This document shows, piece by piece, positions 49,695 to 60,084 of a DNA stretch of 64,000 bases. Source of the stretch: Sisyra terminalis (taxonomy: Eukaryota; Arthropoda; Insecta; Neuroptera; Sisyridae); contig OY292276.1 in the NCBI GenBank assembly GCA_958496175.1, positions 31,020,449 to 31,084,448 of the forward strand. The letters are read 5' to 3'. Under the pieces are notes generated by a model. It did not search any database, had not been told where the DNA came from, and saw nothing but the letters and a program-made list of their open reading frames with translations. A program made the position numbers and the translations under genes. The stretch's first letter is position 1; the number at the start of each line of letters is the position of its first letter.

Positions 49695-50519
49695 ACTATT
49701 TTATCCTTGACCGTCATTCGCGCGTCGTTATATGCAAATTTGAAGTGCTCCAATCGTAGTTATCTTTTAAAAGTTTTATGAATGATTGCTATTGAAGTTA
49801 AGAAAGATTTATGTGCGAGCTTACATTAAAACGTTTCTGAAATAGTAATTTAAATTATCTTTGTTTCAGCCACTTTTGGAATAACTTTTTTGCTTGTTTT
49901 TTGTTGCTGTCCAGGAGAGATCAATGAATAAAATCAATATTCGATAACAACTTTAGCAACCAAAAATTGAAGAAAAGTTTAATTGTCACCATACTTTTAT
50001 TGCTTCGGATTAAAATTATTTGTACCCAAATATAAAAATACATAACAGACACAACATTGAAAAAAAATAAACTTTTTATTTGTCTGCTAGTAAATACCAG
50101 TTACTTCAAAAATCTAACAGCATAAAAAAGAACAAAAAATTACCTTAATTTATAAAGTTAGACAATTATAAGTAAAATAGAGAATATTTAAAAAAAATCA
50201 ACTAGATATTTACTGTAGGCTAAGTTTTAAGGGTTTTGATGAATTCAATTGTGCTTCCATCTGTTTTTTATGATTTGAACTAAGAAAATTTTTTTAGTAC
50301 CAACCGTACCAGCTATTGCTAGTTAGTTAGAGCAATAATACGAATAATACTAATATGGCTAATATGATCATTGTTCAGTTTCTAAAATAAATCATATTAT
50401 TGTTAATTTATTTGTTCTGCTGTATTTATTAAATTAATTTTCTTTTTTTATCATCTTATTTATTTTTATAATAAAATGGAAAAAACCAATCGAGCAAAAT
50501 AACATAAAATACTTATTTC

Positions 50520-50834
50520 GGCTCGAGTCCCTTTTAAAACAGTTAAATCTAGCGACGTTGCATTTTCTACTTTTTTTTTATTTAATTCAATGTAGCCATA
50601 AAAAAGGAAACTAGGCTCAAGTCCCTTTTAGAACAGATAAATCCGGCAACGTTACTTTCTCAACTTTGTTTTTAACTTAAATTGCGAATATATCGACCCA
50701 TAATGAAAATGTAGCCACAAAAGAGATAATTATACTATAATAGATTTGAATTAACAAAAAAAAAACGAATAGAATAAAAAAAAACAAGGCAGAAAATCCT
50801 ACCAGATTCGACTGTTCTGAAAAGAATTTGAGCC
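50520..50834. mobile_element. hAT-like MITE family, copy 2 (315 bp, with a duplicated left end)
   Basis: Outer ends GGCTCGAGTCC and, inverted, GGCTCAAATTC, flanked by CTTATTTC and CTTATTTT (7 of 8). A second left end, GGCTCAAGTCCCTTTTAGAA, starts at 50614 inside the element. It is either a nested insertion into the first end or an internal duplication. Confidence 0.75.
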
Positions 50835-51229
50835 CTTATTTTTGTTGTAAATACATGATTACTAAGATAGGCACTTTCAAACTTATTAGCTCTTAATTTT
50901 AAAATAACTTCACACCATATTTATAACATTTGTTCTTAAAAAGTTTCTAATTATTAATTGCTATTAAAACTTGAAAACAAATCTAGACAATAGGGTTACG
51001 TGCAATTTCGTTACTCAAGGTGGACCGGAAATTCGTAACCCCCTATTTTGATTATTAGTCAAAAAAATTGGTAAAAAGTCAAATGGCTTTAAATTCTTTT
51101 ATTATTTATAAGTGTATTCTTCAGGTGTTTTTCAAAGCAAAATTATCAATATGCCGCCCCATTTTCACATTATTACTAAGAAACTGTAAGAAACAGACGC
51201 CGCAAAAAATTTGAAAAAAATACTGTTCC

Positions 51230-51452
51230 TTCAAAGTCGGTCAAAATTTGGCAGTGTTTCATTTGCTATTTTGTTTTTCAATTAATTCGCGAATAAATCG
51301 GCCTATAATGAAAACTTTACCACTAAAGAGATACTTGTACCATGTAAGAATTGAAGTAACAAAAAAATCGTAAATAGAATTACAAAACAAAGTAAAACAA
51401 GAAGAAAATGCAACGTTGCCAGACTTTGGCCCACCTAAGAAAGTCATGAGCC
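51230..51452. mobile_element. hAT-like MITE family, copy 3 (left end eroded)
   Basis: The right end, read inward from 51452, is GGCTCATGACTTTC followed by GTCTGGCAACGTTGCATTTT. The left side keeps only AAAGTCGGTCAAAATTTGGC and GTGTTTCATTTGC. The interior AATAAATCGGCCTATAATGA matches copies 2 and 4. The left boundary is uncertain. Confidence 0.65.
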
Positions 51453-51811
51453 TAAATGTAAACCAAATTTTTTGAATTTATAACTGTGATAACAAGAATA
51501 TATTTGAAATCAATTTAATACTTGACAAGTGTTGGTTTGTAATATATTGGCAAAGACAGAGAACAAAGAATCTAAACACACGTGTTAGTAAAAATATAAT
51601 AATTCATTTTGATTTTAATCTATTGTCAAGTTTTGTCTTTTGTCAGTTGGAATATTTTACGGATCTATAATTATTTTTTGATTATAATGATGCACATTCT
51701 ATTAAGAACTTTAATAATAAAACTTAGTTCTAGTTTTTAATAAGTTGGGATTTCCTGGATAAAGATAACATAGCCTCAGGGTTCATTATCATTTCTGTGT
51801 TACTTTTTCAT

Positions 51812-51991
51812 CTAGTTAAGACCAAGTAGTTGGACGAACCTCAGCGACCGGTATCCAAGTTGTTTTCCTACTATTTCAGTTTCAGGGTTTGCTATTCTTA
51901 ATTCCTCATATATCCATTCATTTAGCAAATTCCCATAGAATATGAGAAGTGATTTTATCCACTGCCTGGTAGAATCTGCATCTTGGATCAC
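51812..51991 (-). pseudogene. Unidentified coding-like relic beside the Helitron
   Basis: A 59-codon stretch without an ATG, ending in TAG at 51814-51812. It reads like real protein: Q-D-A-D-S-T-R-Q-W-I-K-S-L, then E-I-V-G-K-Q-L-G-Y-R-S-L-R-F-V-Q-L-L-G-L-N. It stops about 80 bp outside the Helitron's 3' terminus. The family is not recognised. Confidence 0.3.
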
Positions 51992-52070
51992 TCACATGAA
52001 ATCCAATTGGATGAAGGTGTTTCCTTGCATAAGCTCTAAAGAAATCTAAAGCAATGATTTTTACTAATTA

Positions 52071-53028
52071 CTAGCTAAACCCGGTAGACGTTGTCCTGCC
52101 AGCCAATAGTTGTAAATAGATAAATTGAATTTAGGAAAAAAAGCTTGAGAATTATTAGAATTACCTCCCTTATCAACCCGCAGAATCCCTCGTTGTACCA
52201 ATTATAACTCACATTCAATATATACATTAATCAATTACGTTTTGAGAACCTCTTCCTCTAAAAATCACTATACGATCATAACAAATGAAAATTCTCACCT
52301 ATATATGAGTTTAAAGACATACATAGATATTTCTTAACATATTTTTGTATTTGTCTATTTGTGTCTTTTAAAGTTGAATTGTTTTTTTGGCCAATTCGAT
52401 CCAAAGATCGCTATTAATCAGGGACTGGATGCTTACTGGAAATATTCCTGTTTTCTTTAGTACTTCCTTAAACATATTTGTTTTATGAGCGAAATGACAT
52501 CATTTGTAAACTACTATTTAGTTTTTGAATATTGGCCAAGGAGTTTTTACAATCATTTCCTATCCTATAAACTAATGAGCGTAATGGATCTAGTGATGGG
52601 ATCAATTGGGGCAATTTTACTTTTCCACCAGTACAACATAACCCAGTAGATTCACCGCTGTATTTTAACGCCTTACAATATTGGCAAATGATTGTCATTT
52701 CCCCAGTTGTTCCATATTACATAAATATTAATTAAAATATGTAAACAACACATAAATTAAATAAATAAAAATACCAAATTCAAACGTTGCTAAGCGTTTT
52801 TCAAAATAAATCACAGGCATCAATGATTACAAATAGTATTTAGACAAGTAGGCGTAAAAATTTGCGGAAGATGTCGAAGAACATCTTAATCTTCTAGAGA
52901 TATAAAATATACTTAATATCCGATTCCCATGCCTACCAAATATACATAGAAAATTTCATGAAAATTGGTCTAGCCGTTCTTGAGTTATAAATGGTGTAAC
53001 TAACACGAGTTTCTTTTATATATATAGA
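52071..53028 (-). mobile_element. Helitron, 958 bp, non-autonomous, with a RepHel relic
   Basis: On the minus strand it begins TCTATATATATAAAAGAAAC (from 53028) and continues GTGTTAGTTACACCATTTAT, the usual 5' end of insect Helitrons. It ends at 52071 with a GGCAG..CTACC hairpin remnant about 10 bp before CTAG. The flanking bases are A at the 5' side and T at the 3' side, so it sits between A and T as Helitrons do. There is no target duplication or inverted ends. Inside is a piece of the RepHel N-terminal region (52698-52483). The Rep HUH and helicase domains are missing, so movement would need a protein from elsewhere. Confidence 0.85.
52483..52698 (-). pseudogene. Helitron RepHel N-terminal zinc-finger segment (relic)
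   Basis: 71 codons: C5-Q-Y-C8 ... E-S-T-G-L-C20-C21-T-G-G-K-V-K-L-P, followed by P-L-R-S-L and, near the end, L-N-S-S-L-Q-M-M-S-F. This is the 'C-x-x-C ... CC-x-x-GKV-x-LP' element with the downstream 'yN-x-x-f-x-(f/m)-tS' stretch found ahead of the Rep domain in Helitron proteins. The frame stops before any replication motif. Confidence 0.75.
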
Positions 53029-53120
53029 TTATTTTCCCATACATTCAAAATTTCGGTAATCGACCAAACCTTTATTTAAAGTAGCTTAATAATAGAGTAT
53101 CTAACTTAATATTCAATATT

Positions 53121-53284
53121 AAGTTCGTTTCTGCTAGAATTCAAACCTAATTCTGATCGGTTTTGAACTGGTTAATCATGCGCAGCTGTAAAATAGCTAC
53201 TCCTACAAGTGGAATAACACATAATTAACCAGTTCAAAAGCTAACAGAATTCGGTTTGAACTCCAGCAGAAACAAACCTAGTGT
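53121..53284. mobile_element. Palindromic MITE, about 165 bp
   Basis: Long imperfect inverted arms of about 60 bp, 53121-53185 and 53221-53284, share GTTTCTGCT, AATTCAAACC, AATTCTG and TTTTGAACTGGTTAAT. The loop is only about 35 bp. No target duplication is certain and there is no coding frame. It lies about 90 bp from the Helitron's 5' end. Confidence 0.75.
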
Positions 53285-54824
53285 AACCTGAAATAGAAAT
53301 TTAGAGTTTTAAATATAAGCCTTTCACGATCGGCCTTAAAAGTTGAATAACTTTCCAACTAAAAAGAGAAGGATAATTTTCTTCTCTTATTAGACCTGTT
53401 ATTCTGCTTTGCATTTTCATGTTTTTGACCACCATGAATAATATGTAACAAAATTGAAAAGCTGAAAAAGATAATTTTTCTTCTACGTATATAATAAAGG
53501 CATGATAAAAGCCAGCATAATAAGAAGTCAGTGGAGAAAGAGAAATAGAAAAAATCTTATATTGTATAGTAATCATCTTAAAATTAGTTTCAGAATAATT
53601 ACGTCTATCAAATCACAAAGCTTTGGATCCTAAGCCCACAATCTTTTCACTAAAGAGTTGTATTTTGACAAAAATTTAGAAACCTACGAAATGCCTTATA
53701 ACAGTGACTTATAGACAAATGTAGGATTGATATATTTAGAGAAAGGTAAAATATTGAAAATAATATTAATTCATTGTAGATAATGTTTCTAAAGAGTTTT
53801 ATTGTCTTCATAAAGTTTTTTTATAATTTTTTGTCACAAATTATTGTCACATTAGGTATATATCATTAACATTTTCTACAACACGTATTTTCAGTAACTT
53901 TAATTTAACATCCTTTTAAATTACTCTTTAAATATTCAACAAAGTATAAGTATTCAGACATTATTGTCAATAATATTCTTTATTTTTTTATAAGTATCTT
54001 ATAGTAACACTGATTGATTAGATCAACTGAAATACATAAATCAAAAATTTTAATCAAAATTAGTTTCACTTAAGTGTATCTTTAAAATTATGAACTATGT
54101 TTTTATTATTAGTTAATAATAGCAGTAATTTTACTAATTATCATACTACAAGTAAACAGACATTTATATTTCAATTGGCTAGTGAGAATATTTTCTCTTT
54201 TGTAATTTTGGAATATTTTTTACTTATTATTTCATAATATTCGTATAATGGCGAAAAATACTTTCTCGGCAATGTATAATACAACTGTCTAGAATTTCGA
54301 AACTATTTATTTTAACGTAGGTATCTACTTATATGAAGTCATTAATACTTAGGGACCAAATAGAATAAGTATTACAAGTATTCATTAAAACGGATATGCA
54401 CACCAGATATGTACGGAAAGCTATTTCTATACTATTTAATAGATCGTTACGATTTGAATATTAACAGTTATATGTTTTTATTGTCATATTTCATAAGTTA
54501 ATGGTTTGTTACTAAGTGGTAAACTTTTATCATTTTTGTGTGCGTTTGGTTTTTTCTAAGATTTTCTTTCAACTTTAAAAAAAAATCGTTATTTGGACAT
54601 ATATCACAATCGTAACAGTTTTTCTTTAAAATTTTATTATTTTAATTTGCTATAAGGCAGATTTTATTAATTAACATGTCTTTTTTTCTCATCTTAAAAG
54701 TTTTCGATGATTTTATATTTATATTTTAAGAAAGACTTTTTTATATTTTTTTCAAAGGCCTTTTTCGTTTCTTTTTTTTTGTGATCTTCTTTAACAAGTG
54801 AATTTTGTTATTTTACTAAAAATA
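53285..54824. other. AT-rich intergenic sequence downstream of the SLC6 gene
   Basis: Very low complexity with many T runs. The minus frame at 53301-53576 is not protein-like. No repeat was recognised. Confidence 0.5.
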
Positions 54825-54830
54825 TTTATT
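54825..54830 (-). terminator. Possible polyadenylation signal of the SLC6 gene
   Basis: AATAAA lies on the minus strand about 140 nt past the stop codon. In this AT-rich sequence the hexamer is common by chance, so its use is only plausible. Confidence 0.3.
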
Positions 54831-54968
54831 TTTTTTAAATATTTCAACAACAAGGGATAAAAGTTTCAAAAAGTTTTACTTCATCTTTCATAGCTCATTC
54901 TAAAAATTGAAAAAATTATTAAAGAAAAATGTGCTAGATTTCATAACGGGTGAAGATTATTGTCGTAT

Positions 54969-55167
54969 TTATATATCGAGGTCTTCGTCTTCTTCATTGT
55001 TATAACTAGTTGGGCAACATAAGCCTTCTGAACCATCTGGACGAATGCAAAACAATAGGGTCTCAGATGGTGTCACTTCGTGTTGAACAATTCCATGAAA
55101 TTCTCGTAGGTCATTCGCAGGAAACCAAGCTTTTTCATTGTCATCAATTATGTTTGTATCAAAAGCT
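54969..55167 (-). CDS. SLC6 transporter exon 4 (residues 671-735, C-terminal tail)
   Basis: Too short to appear as an ATG-initiated frame; recognised because the acceptor TTTTTAG precedes it and its first base completes Arg670. It then encodes A-F-D-T-N-I-I-D-D and a 65-residue cytosolic tail ending E-E-D-E-D-L-D-I and TAA. The tail includes [11 protein letters not shown] and a [12 protein letters not shown] stretch. The acidic end could be a sorting or partner-binding site, but that is only inference. Frame continuity across the 59-bp intron supports the model strongly. Confidence 0.88.
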
Positions 55168-58100
55168 CTAAAAATTTTAATTGATTATTGTCAAAATTTT
55201 TGGTGGTAAAATTAATAGGTATTTACCTAGCAATAGCGACTATCGGAATCCACAAAACTGAAGCCAAAATCAAAACCACAATCAATACAATAGCCCATGT
55301 GGGCCATTCGTGACGTTCTGTAATGCCTTCATTTGCTTTCCACGCTGGGTATCCAGAACCATCGATAGCGATTTCAACAAAACTTGCCACCAATATAAGA
55401 AGCATTGCCAAAGGAGACAAATACTTCCAACAAATCAACCAATACAATCCTGGACGCGATCCTGTCATTAATTCAATGTCATCAGCAAAACGCCTCAAAC
55501 CATAAACATACGAAACTGCGATGCATTCAAAAAATGCTATAATTAACAATGGAAAATTCCCACTGAAACTATCAAATAAAAGAAAAACATAACTTCCTGC
55601 TCCGTGCGCAAAACTCATCGAAATAATGCAACAAAATAAACATATCACGCCGGTTAAAATTTCTTTACGTAAATTTGGAAATAACTTCATATCCACAATT
55701 GATGTCACTACACCTTCTAATGTTCCAAACTGTGAATCTATTCCCAACGTGAAAAGCATCAGAAAAAATAAGACAGCCCAAAACTGAGCCCCGGGAAATT
55801 GATTTATGGCTTCGGTAAAGATAATAAAAGCTAACCCAGTTCCAGACGCAGTCTAAAACAAACAAAAAAAAAACAATCAAATGATACTTTAAGACTTATA
55901 TGATTTAAATATTAAAATAGTTCCTTACATTATCAAGTTCTTTCTCCAAATCACAAACTGGCAAAGTCGGCATTCGAACAGTGATTATCGCTCCAGTTCG
56001 ATTTGTAACATTGAATATTGTCCCTTCAGCTGGAAGATGTGATAAATTTTTATATCCTTCTCCATCAAATAGTGCGTACAAAGTTGAATTTCGTAGTTCC
56101 AAACATTGGTCATAAATCATAGTCGCTTTAAATCCAATAATCGAAAACACCACAATTCCAGCGAACATTGATGTAAAGCAATTAGTCATCGATACCATAA
56201 TAGCGTCCCGATAACAATTATTATTTACGGGATTATAAGAAGAAAACGCTATAAGACCACCAAACGCAAGTCCCAGTGAAAAGAAAATCTGCGTTCCAGC
56301 TTCCAACCACACGACGGGATCTAAAATCGTATGCCATTTGGGAGTGAACAAATGGCGTAATCCATCCGACATTCCTTTCAAAGTTACGCCGCGAAAAAAG
56401 AATATTATCAATACGAGGTAGGGAAACGTGGCTGTTACGTAAACGACTTTCCCAGAGGATGCGATTCCTTTTATCATGCACATGTAGACTAAAATCCAAG
56501 CGATTACCAGAGCCATTGCAATTTTCCAATTGAATACTTGGGGAGTATTAATATCCTCTGATACCATTAAAGTAGTACGGTACCAAAAATATTGTGTAGG
56601 ACTACTAACCTGAAAAGAAAAATCCTTATTAAGATAAATTTATACTTTTCTCGTTTATTGAAACATTTTGAATAATATTTAAATGCTTTTATTATAAAGC
56701 TTTAAAATAAATGGACATGAAAAAAATAAATTTCATTATCCAATACTGCTCTCAACACTACTGTTTTGTAGTTTATGAAAAAAATTAATTAATTTCAAAC
56801 AATTGATTTGTATGTTATATGAAACCTCAACAAGTTAATGAAAACTGTTAAGAATGATTTATTTTCACTTGTAATACTTTTTATAGTATTGATTTCATTT
56901 TTAAATTAAAAAGGTAAAGTGTTACGTAATTATTCTTTCCTGTTTCTTCCTATCTATCATCCTCTAATGGCCTTGTACCGGGAACTGCTAACATGACTTC
57001 TTATCAAAACGCCACAACCTTAATTAATAGTCATTTATTGATTAAAATTGGCCGTGAAAATCTTAAATCAAAAAAGATATATTCAAACAAATTCAGGATA
57101 ATTCAACAATGTAACGTTATCTATCTATAACAGCTTTTACAGACGTAGTTGGTGGAAAATATATTTTCAGTGGGTAGCTCTACCTACTCGGAATTTTCCA
57201 AATGGAATACAATTACATACGATTATATAAAATTTTTCTCAACTTTAATCATCTCTTTACCCGACTTTATTACAACTTGCTTATGTTCAGATTATATATA
57301 ATTGAGTTAGAGTAATGTTTTTTCAAAGAATTTCATTTTAACCAATATTGATTTAACCAATATTGAGTCAGAGCTTAAATTGGGTTAATGGTTATGAAAT
57401 GTCGGATATTTAAGTGGATAAATAAAATTGCATATATTTTTTCAGAAGTTATTTATTCAATCAAAATATACTTCATTCGGTTCATTAGACTTTTTCCAAC
57501 AAAATTTTAAAGCTTGAAAAAATCTAATCTCTAGAATCAATAAACTTTGATATCGAATTTTTCAAACTGTTTTCATTTTCATATTGCTTACCTCATAAAA
57601 CAGTTTTAAATGTTTAAAAAATGAAAATCGGTTATTGGTGAAAGGTTTGGGAAATAGGCTGAGTGCTGCAAAACTTCATATTTCAATTAAGCTACGATAA
57701 AATTGGGTTGATATCGATTAGCATAAGTTCAACCAATTCAGCTTATTTTGTTCGGTTAGTTTGTGCGGTATCCACTTAACTATTTTCTTCACCTATCCAA
57801 TTTCAGAATGATGTTGCAATACTCAACTTTCATCCAGATATTTGCTTCTAAATTGCCTTTGGATCGTTATTCTTCACAGATGTTTTGAGTCTTCATTCTG
57901 TGATGAAAAATCACCAGGCCGTTTTTTTTCCAACTAACTTTTCAATCGTTAAAAGTATTTTCCCTAAACGCTTCGTTTATGTTACATGCAATTTTTACAG
58001 CATTATTACCAAATTTATACTCATACTAAAAATACATAAGTATTGATTGAATTCATAAAAGAAAAAAAATCAAAATAAGTAACTAACAAAAGGTGACACC

Positions 58101-60084
58101 TTCGAGAAAATTTCCTTTATTGAAATGTGTCTAAGGCAATAGACAGTACAACTATAAAGGAAATTTAATTCTATATATCTTCTATTTAGAGCTATAAAAC
58201 CGACATTTCATATGCGCCTACCTAATAAATCAACTATTAAGCTACACCAAAAGGAAACTTAAATACCATTGGGGAATAAAATTTTACCAGAAACCACATC
58301 AACATATGACCCAATCAGCCATATGATCAACCAATATGACCCAACTGACAAATGGTTAAAATTAGCAATTGAATGAAATCGAAATGACAATTGAAACTAA
58401 TAACATGGTAGTTCAAATTTGAGCCAATAATTATTTTATTTGTATTTCACTAACAGGGATATATTTAAAACTTTATATTCTTTATCCTTGTCTTTGCCGG
58501 AACACATATGTTTTCTTATTATGTATTTTGATATTAAAAGTAGTTTGGGTTTAAAATTGTATCATATTTTAGTAATCACAAACCTTATAACTGATGTGCC
58601 AGTTCAGGCACTTCCGGAAGTAGCTACGACAGTGGGTTAAAAATATATTTTTTAACTATACCAAAGAAGTATAAGTTCTCACGCGCGTACACACACTGTT
58701 TTTTGTGTGGTAACTACATCATATGGTCCATAGGAATTGACCATAAAACTTCAGTTAAATAAAATTTTAATAACAGCATGAATCATAAATATTTCTTCTG
58801 ATTTTTATTTTATCAGTTTTTGTATTGTTTCATCCAGATGGATTCAGATTGTTTTAAAATATATATGTACTTCTTATTTTATTAAAACTAATTTGTTTTC
58901 AAATTGAAAAGTAAATTTCGTCTAAAAATGAATGTCTAGCTTTAATACCAACCATTTAAATGCATCTAAAAGTTCTTAATAATCATATAATATCATTTAA
59001 AAACCCATTGTTATTTATATTGGTGTCATTAAAGTTTAGTTGTTACAAAAATTTCATAGTTTTAAAATTAAGTATTGGTTATATATATATATATTAGTTT
59101 AACAGGCTTTAGAAAAAATTTTGCTTTCCAAACAATAGTGAGGTTGTTTGAATTGAAAAATATACAAATTGGAGTTAAAGTCTAAAAGTTGGAAATGTGT
59201 ACTACGTTTTTAAAGTTCTATACATATTGGTAGGGTAACTAAGTTAGAATAGTTATAATTATATTTATGCTAATTTTATTTATCTTAGATGGGACAATAA
59301 TAAATTGATCTATATTGTAATTATGGAGGAAAAAAAATTATCTTCTAGCAAAAAATCTTAATTTTTTAACGGTAATACTTACTAAGCATTCCGGTTCAGG
59401 CGTATATGATCCATTGTCGAAATAGCGGTTCGGACATTCAGCCCAAGGTAGTTCGGACTGAAAGCTTTGGACGAAATAAAACAAACACCAAGCGATAATA
59501 GTGTTGTAGTACAAGGCGACATTGAAAGATACGACCGCACTACTAATTCCTATTCCTCCCAAATATGGTGAAACTTGATGCCACACTCCAATCGCACCTT
59601 TGCGTAGTCTTTGTCCAATTGCTAATTCCAAATAAAAAATTGGAATTCCCTCCACAGCCAGCATAACAAAATACGGAATTAAGAAAGCTCCTCCACCGTT
59701 TTTCTGGGCGAGATATGGGAAGCGCCACACATTCCCTAATCCGACAGCGTATCCGACTGTCGCCAGCAAAAACGTAAGCTTACTGTCCCACGACTCACGA
59801 TCCTCTTCACATTCTGGCTTAAAAACTGGTTTCTCATCTCCAGGAGTACTGAATTTGCTGCAACTTTCAATTGGCTTTAAAGTCGAGGTGGTCATAGCTA
59901 CACCAGTTTTAGGAATTTTGGGGCTTGTATCTTCAAAAGCTATATTTGTTGCACCATATTTTGCATTGCTCATTTGCTTCACGAGACGACCCCGCATTTC
60001 CTTCATTTCTAAACGATCAAGAGATCGTTGCGGGTTCATATCACGAGAACTCTGACGTCGAACTAAATGCGCTGTGTTCGCCAT
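54969..60084 (-). CDS. SLC6 family sodium-dependent neutral amino acid transporter (SLC6A15-20 / B0AT-like), complete, 4 exons
   Basis: Plasma-membrane symporter expected to couple amino acid uptake to the sodium gradient. Coding exons (minus strand) are 60084-59383, 56609-55929, 55852-55227 and 55167-54969. They total 2208 nt, or 735 residues plus TAA, and join in frame with GT-AG introns of 2773, 76 and 59 bp. The protein has about 98 cytosolic N-terminal residues, twelve membrane segments and a short acidic tail, a usual length for this branch. TM1 carries the NSS hallmark: N118 (sodium ligand in LeuT), W120-R121-F122-P123-Y124 and N129-G-G-G. G115 sits where monoamine transporters have Asp, which points to amino acid substrates. 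TM8 has L-G-I-D500-S501, the sodium-2 site. The [11 protein letters not shown] and MTGSRP stretches resemble SLC6A18-20. I expect an insect counterpart of the B0AT/NTT4 group; the exact orthologue and substrate are not decided. Confidence 0.95.
55227..55852 (-). CDS. SLC6 transporter exon 3 (residues 462-670, TM8-TM12)
   Basis: The acceptor TTTTAG precedes 55852 and the frame opens T-A-S-G-T-G-L-A-F, the conserved end of loop 4. TM8 (about 484-505) includes L-G-I-D500-S501-Q-F-G-T-L-E-G. TM9-TM12 follow at about 526-540, 548-575, 602-622 and 645-668. The [12 protein letters not shown] and [10 protein letters not shown] motifs between TM10 and TM11 are the closest visible link to the B0AT1/SIT1 side of the family. 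The exon ends at AG with donor GTAAAT, splitting the Arg670 codon after its second base. Confidence 0.94.
55929..56609 (-). CDS. SLC6 transporter exon 2 (residues 235-461, TM4-TM7)
   Basis: The acceptor CTTTTCAG lies just above 56609, so the exon starts 14 codons before its first ATG. Those codons encode the T-Q-Y-F-W-Y-R motif (239-245), typical of the SLC6A15-20 group. TM4 spans about 263-282, TM5 289-306, TM6 337-360 (with [18 protein letters not shown], the unwound substrate-binding helix) and TM7 370-394. The following extracellular loop 4 contains four glycosylation sequons (N398, N412, N424 and N427). The exon ends at D-N with donor GTAAGG in phase 0. The 76-bp intron that follows is too short to hold anything but splice signals. 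Confidence 0.94.
58322..58645 (+). repeat. Dispersed repeat, copy 3 of 3 (unclassified), in SLC6 intron 1
   Basis: Aligns collinearly with the copies at 6.1 and 48.4 kb (CGAAATGACAATTGAAACTA, TTCAAATTTGAG, TTTTGATATTAAAAG, GCCAGTTCAGGCACTTCCGG). It lies in the first intron of the SLC6 gene, antisense to the transcript. Confidence 0.5.
59383..60084 (-). CDS. SLC6 transporter exon 1 (residues 1-234, TM1-TM3)
   Basis: The start is the first ATG (60084-60082), followed by a Ser/Arg/Lys-rich cytosolic tail up to the conserved W99-D-S-K-L entry into TM1. TM1 spans about 101-125, TM2 133-154 and TM3 180-208. The segment [13 protein letters not shown] (from 157) is the conserved first intracellular loop. 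N224 (N-G-S) is a glycosylation sequon in extracellular loop 2, which also has two Cys (217 and 233). The exon ends at TTA with donor GTAAGT, in phase 0; reading past it gives a 14-codon non-homologous tail that is intron. A pyrimidine-rich AG upstream (about 60240) could be the acceptor of a 5' UTR exon; no promoter could be assigned. Confidence 0.93.
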
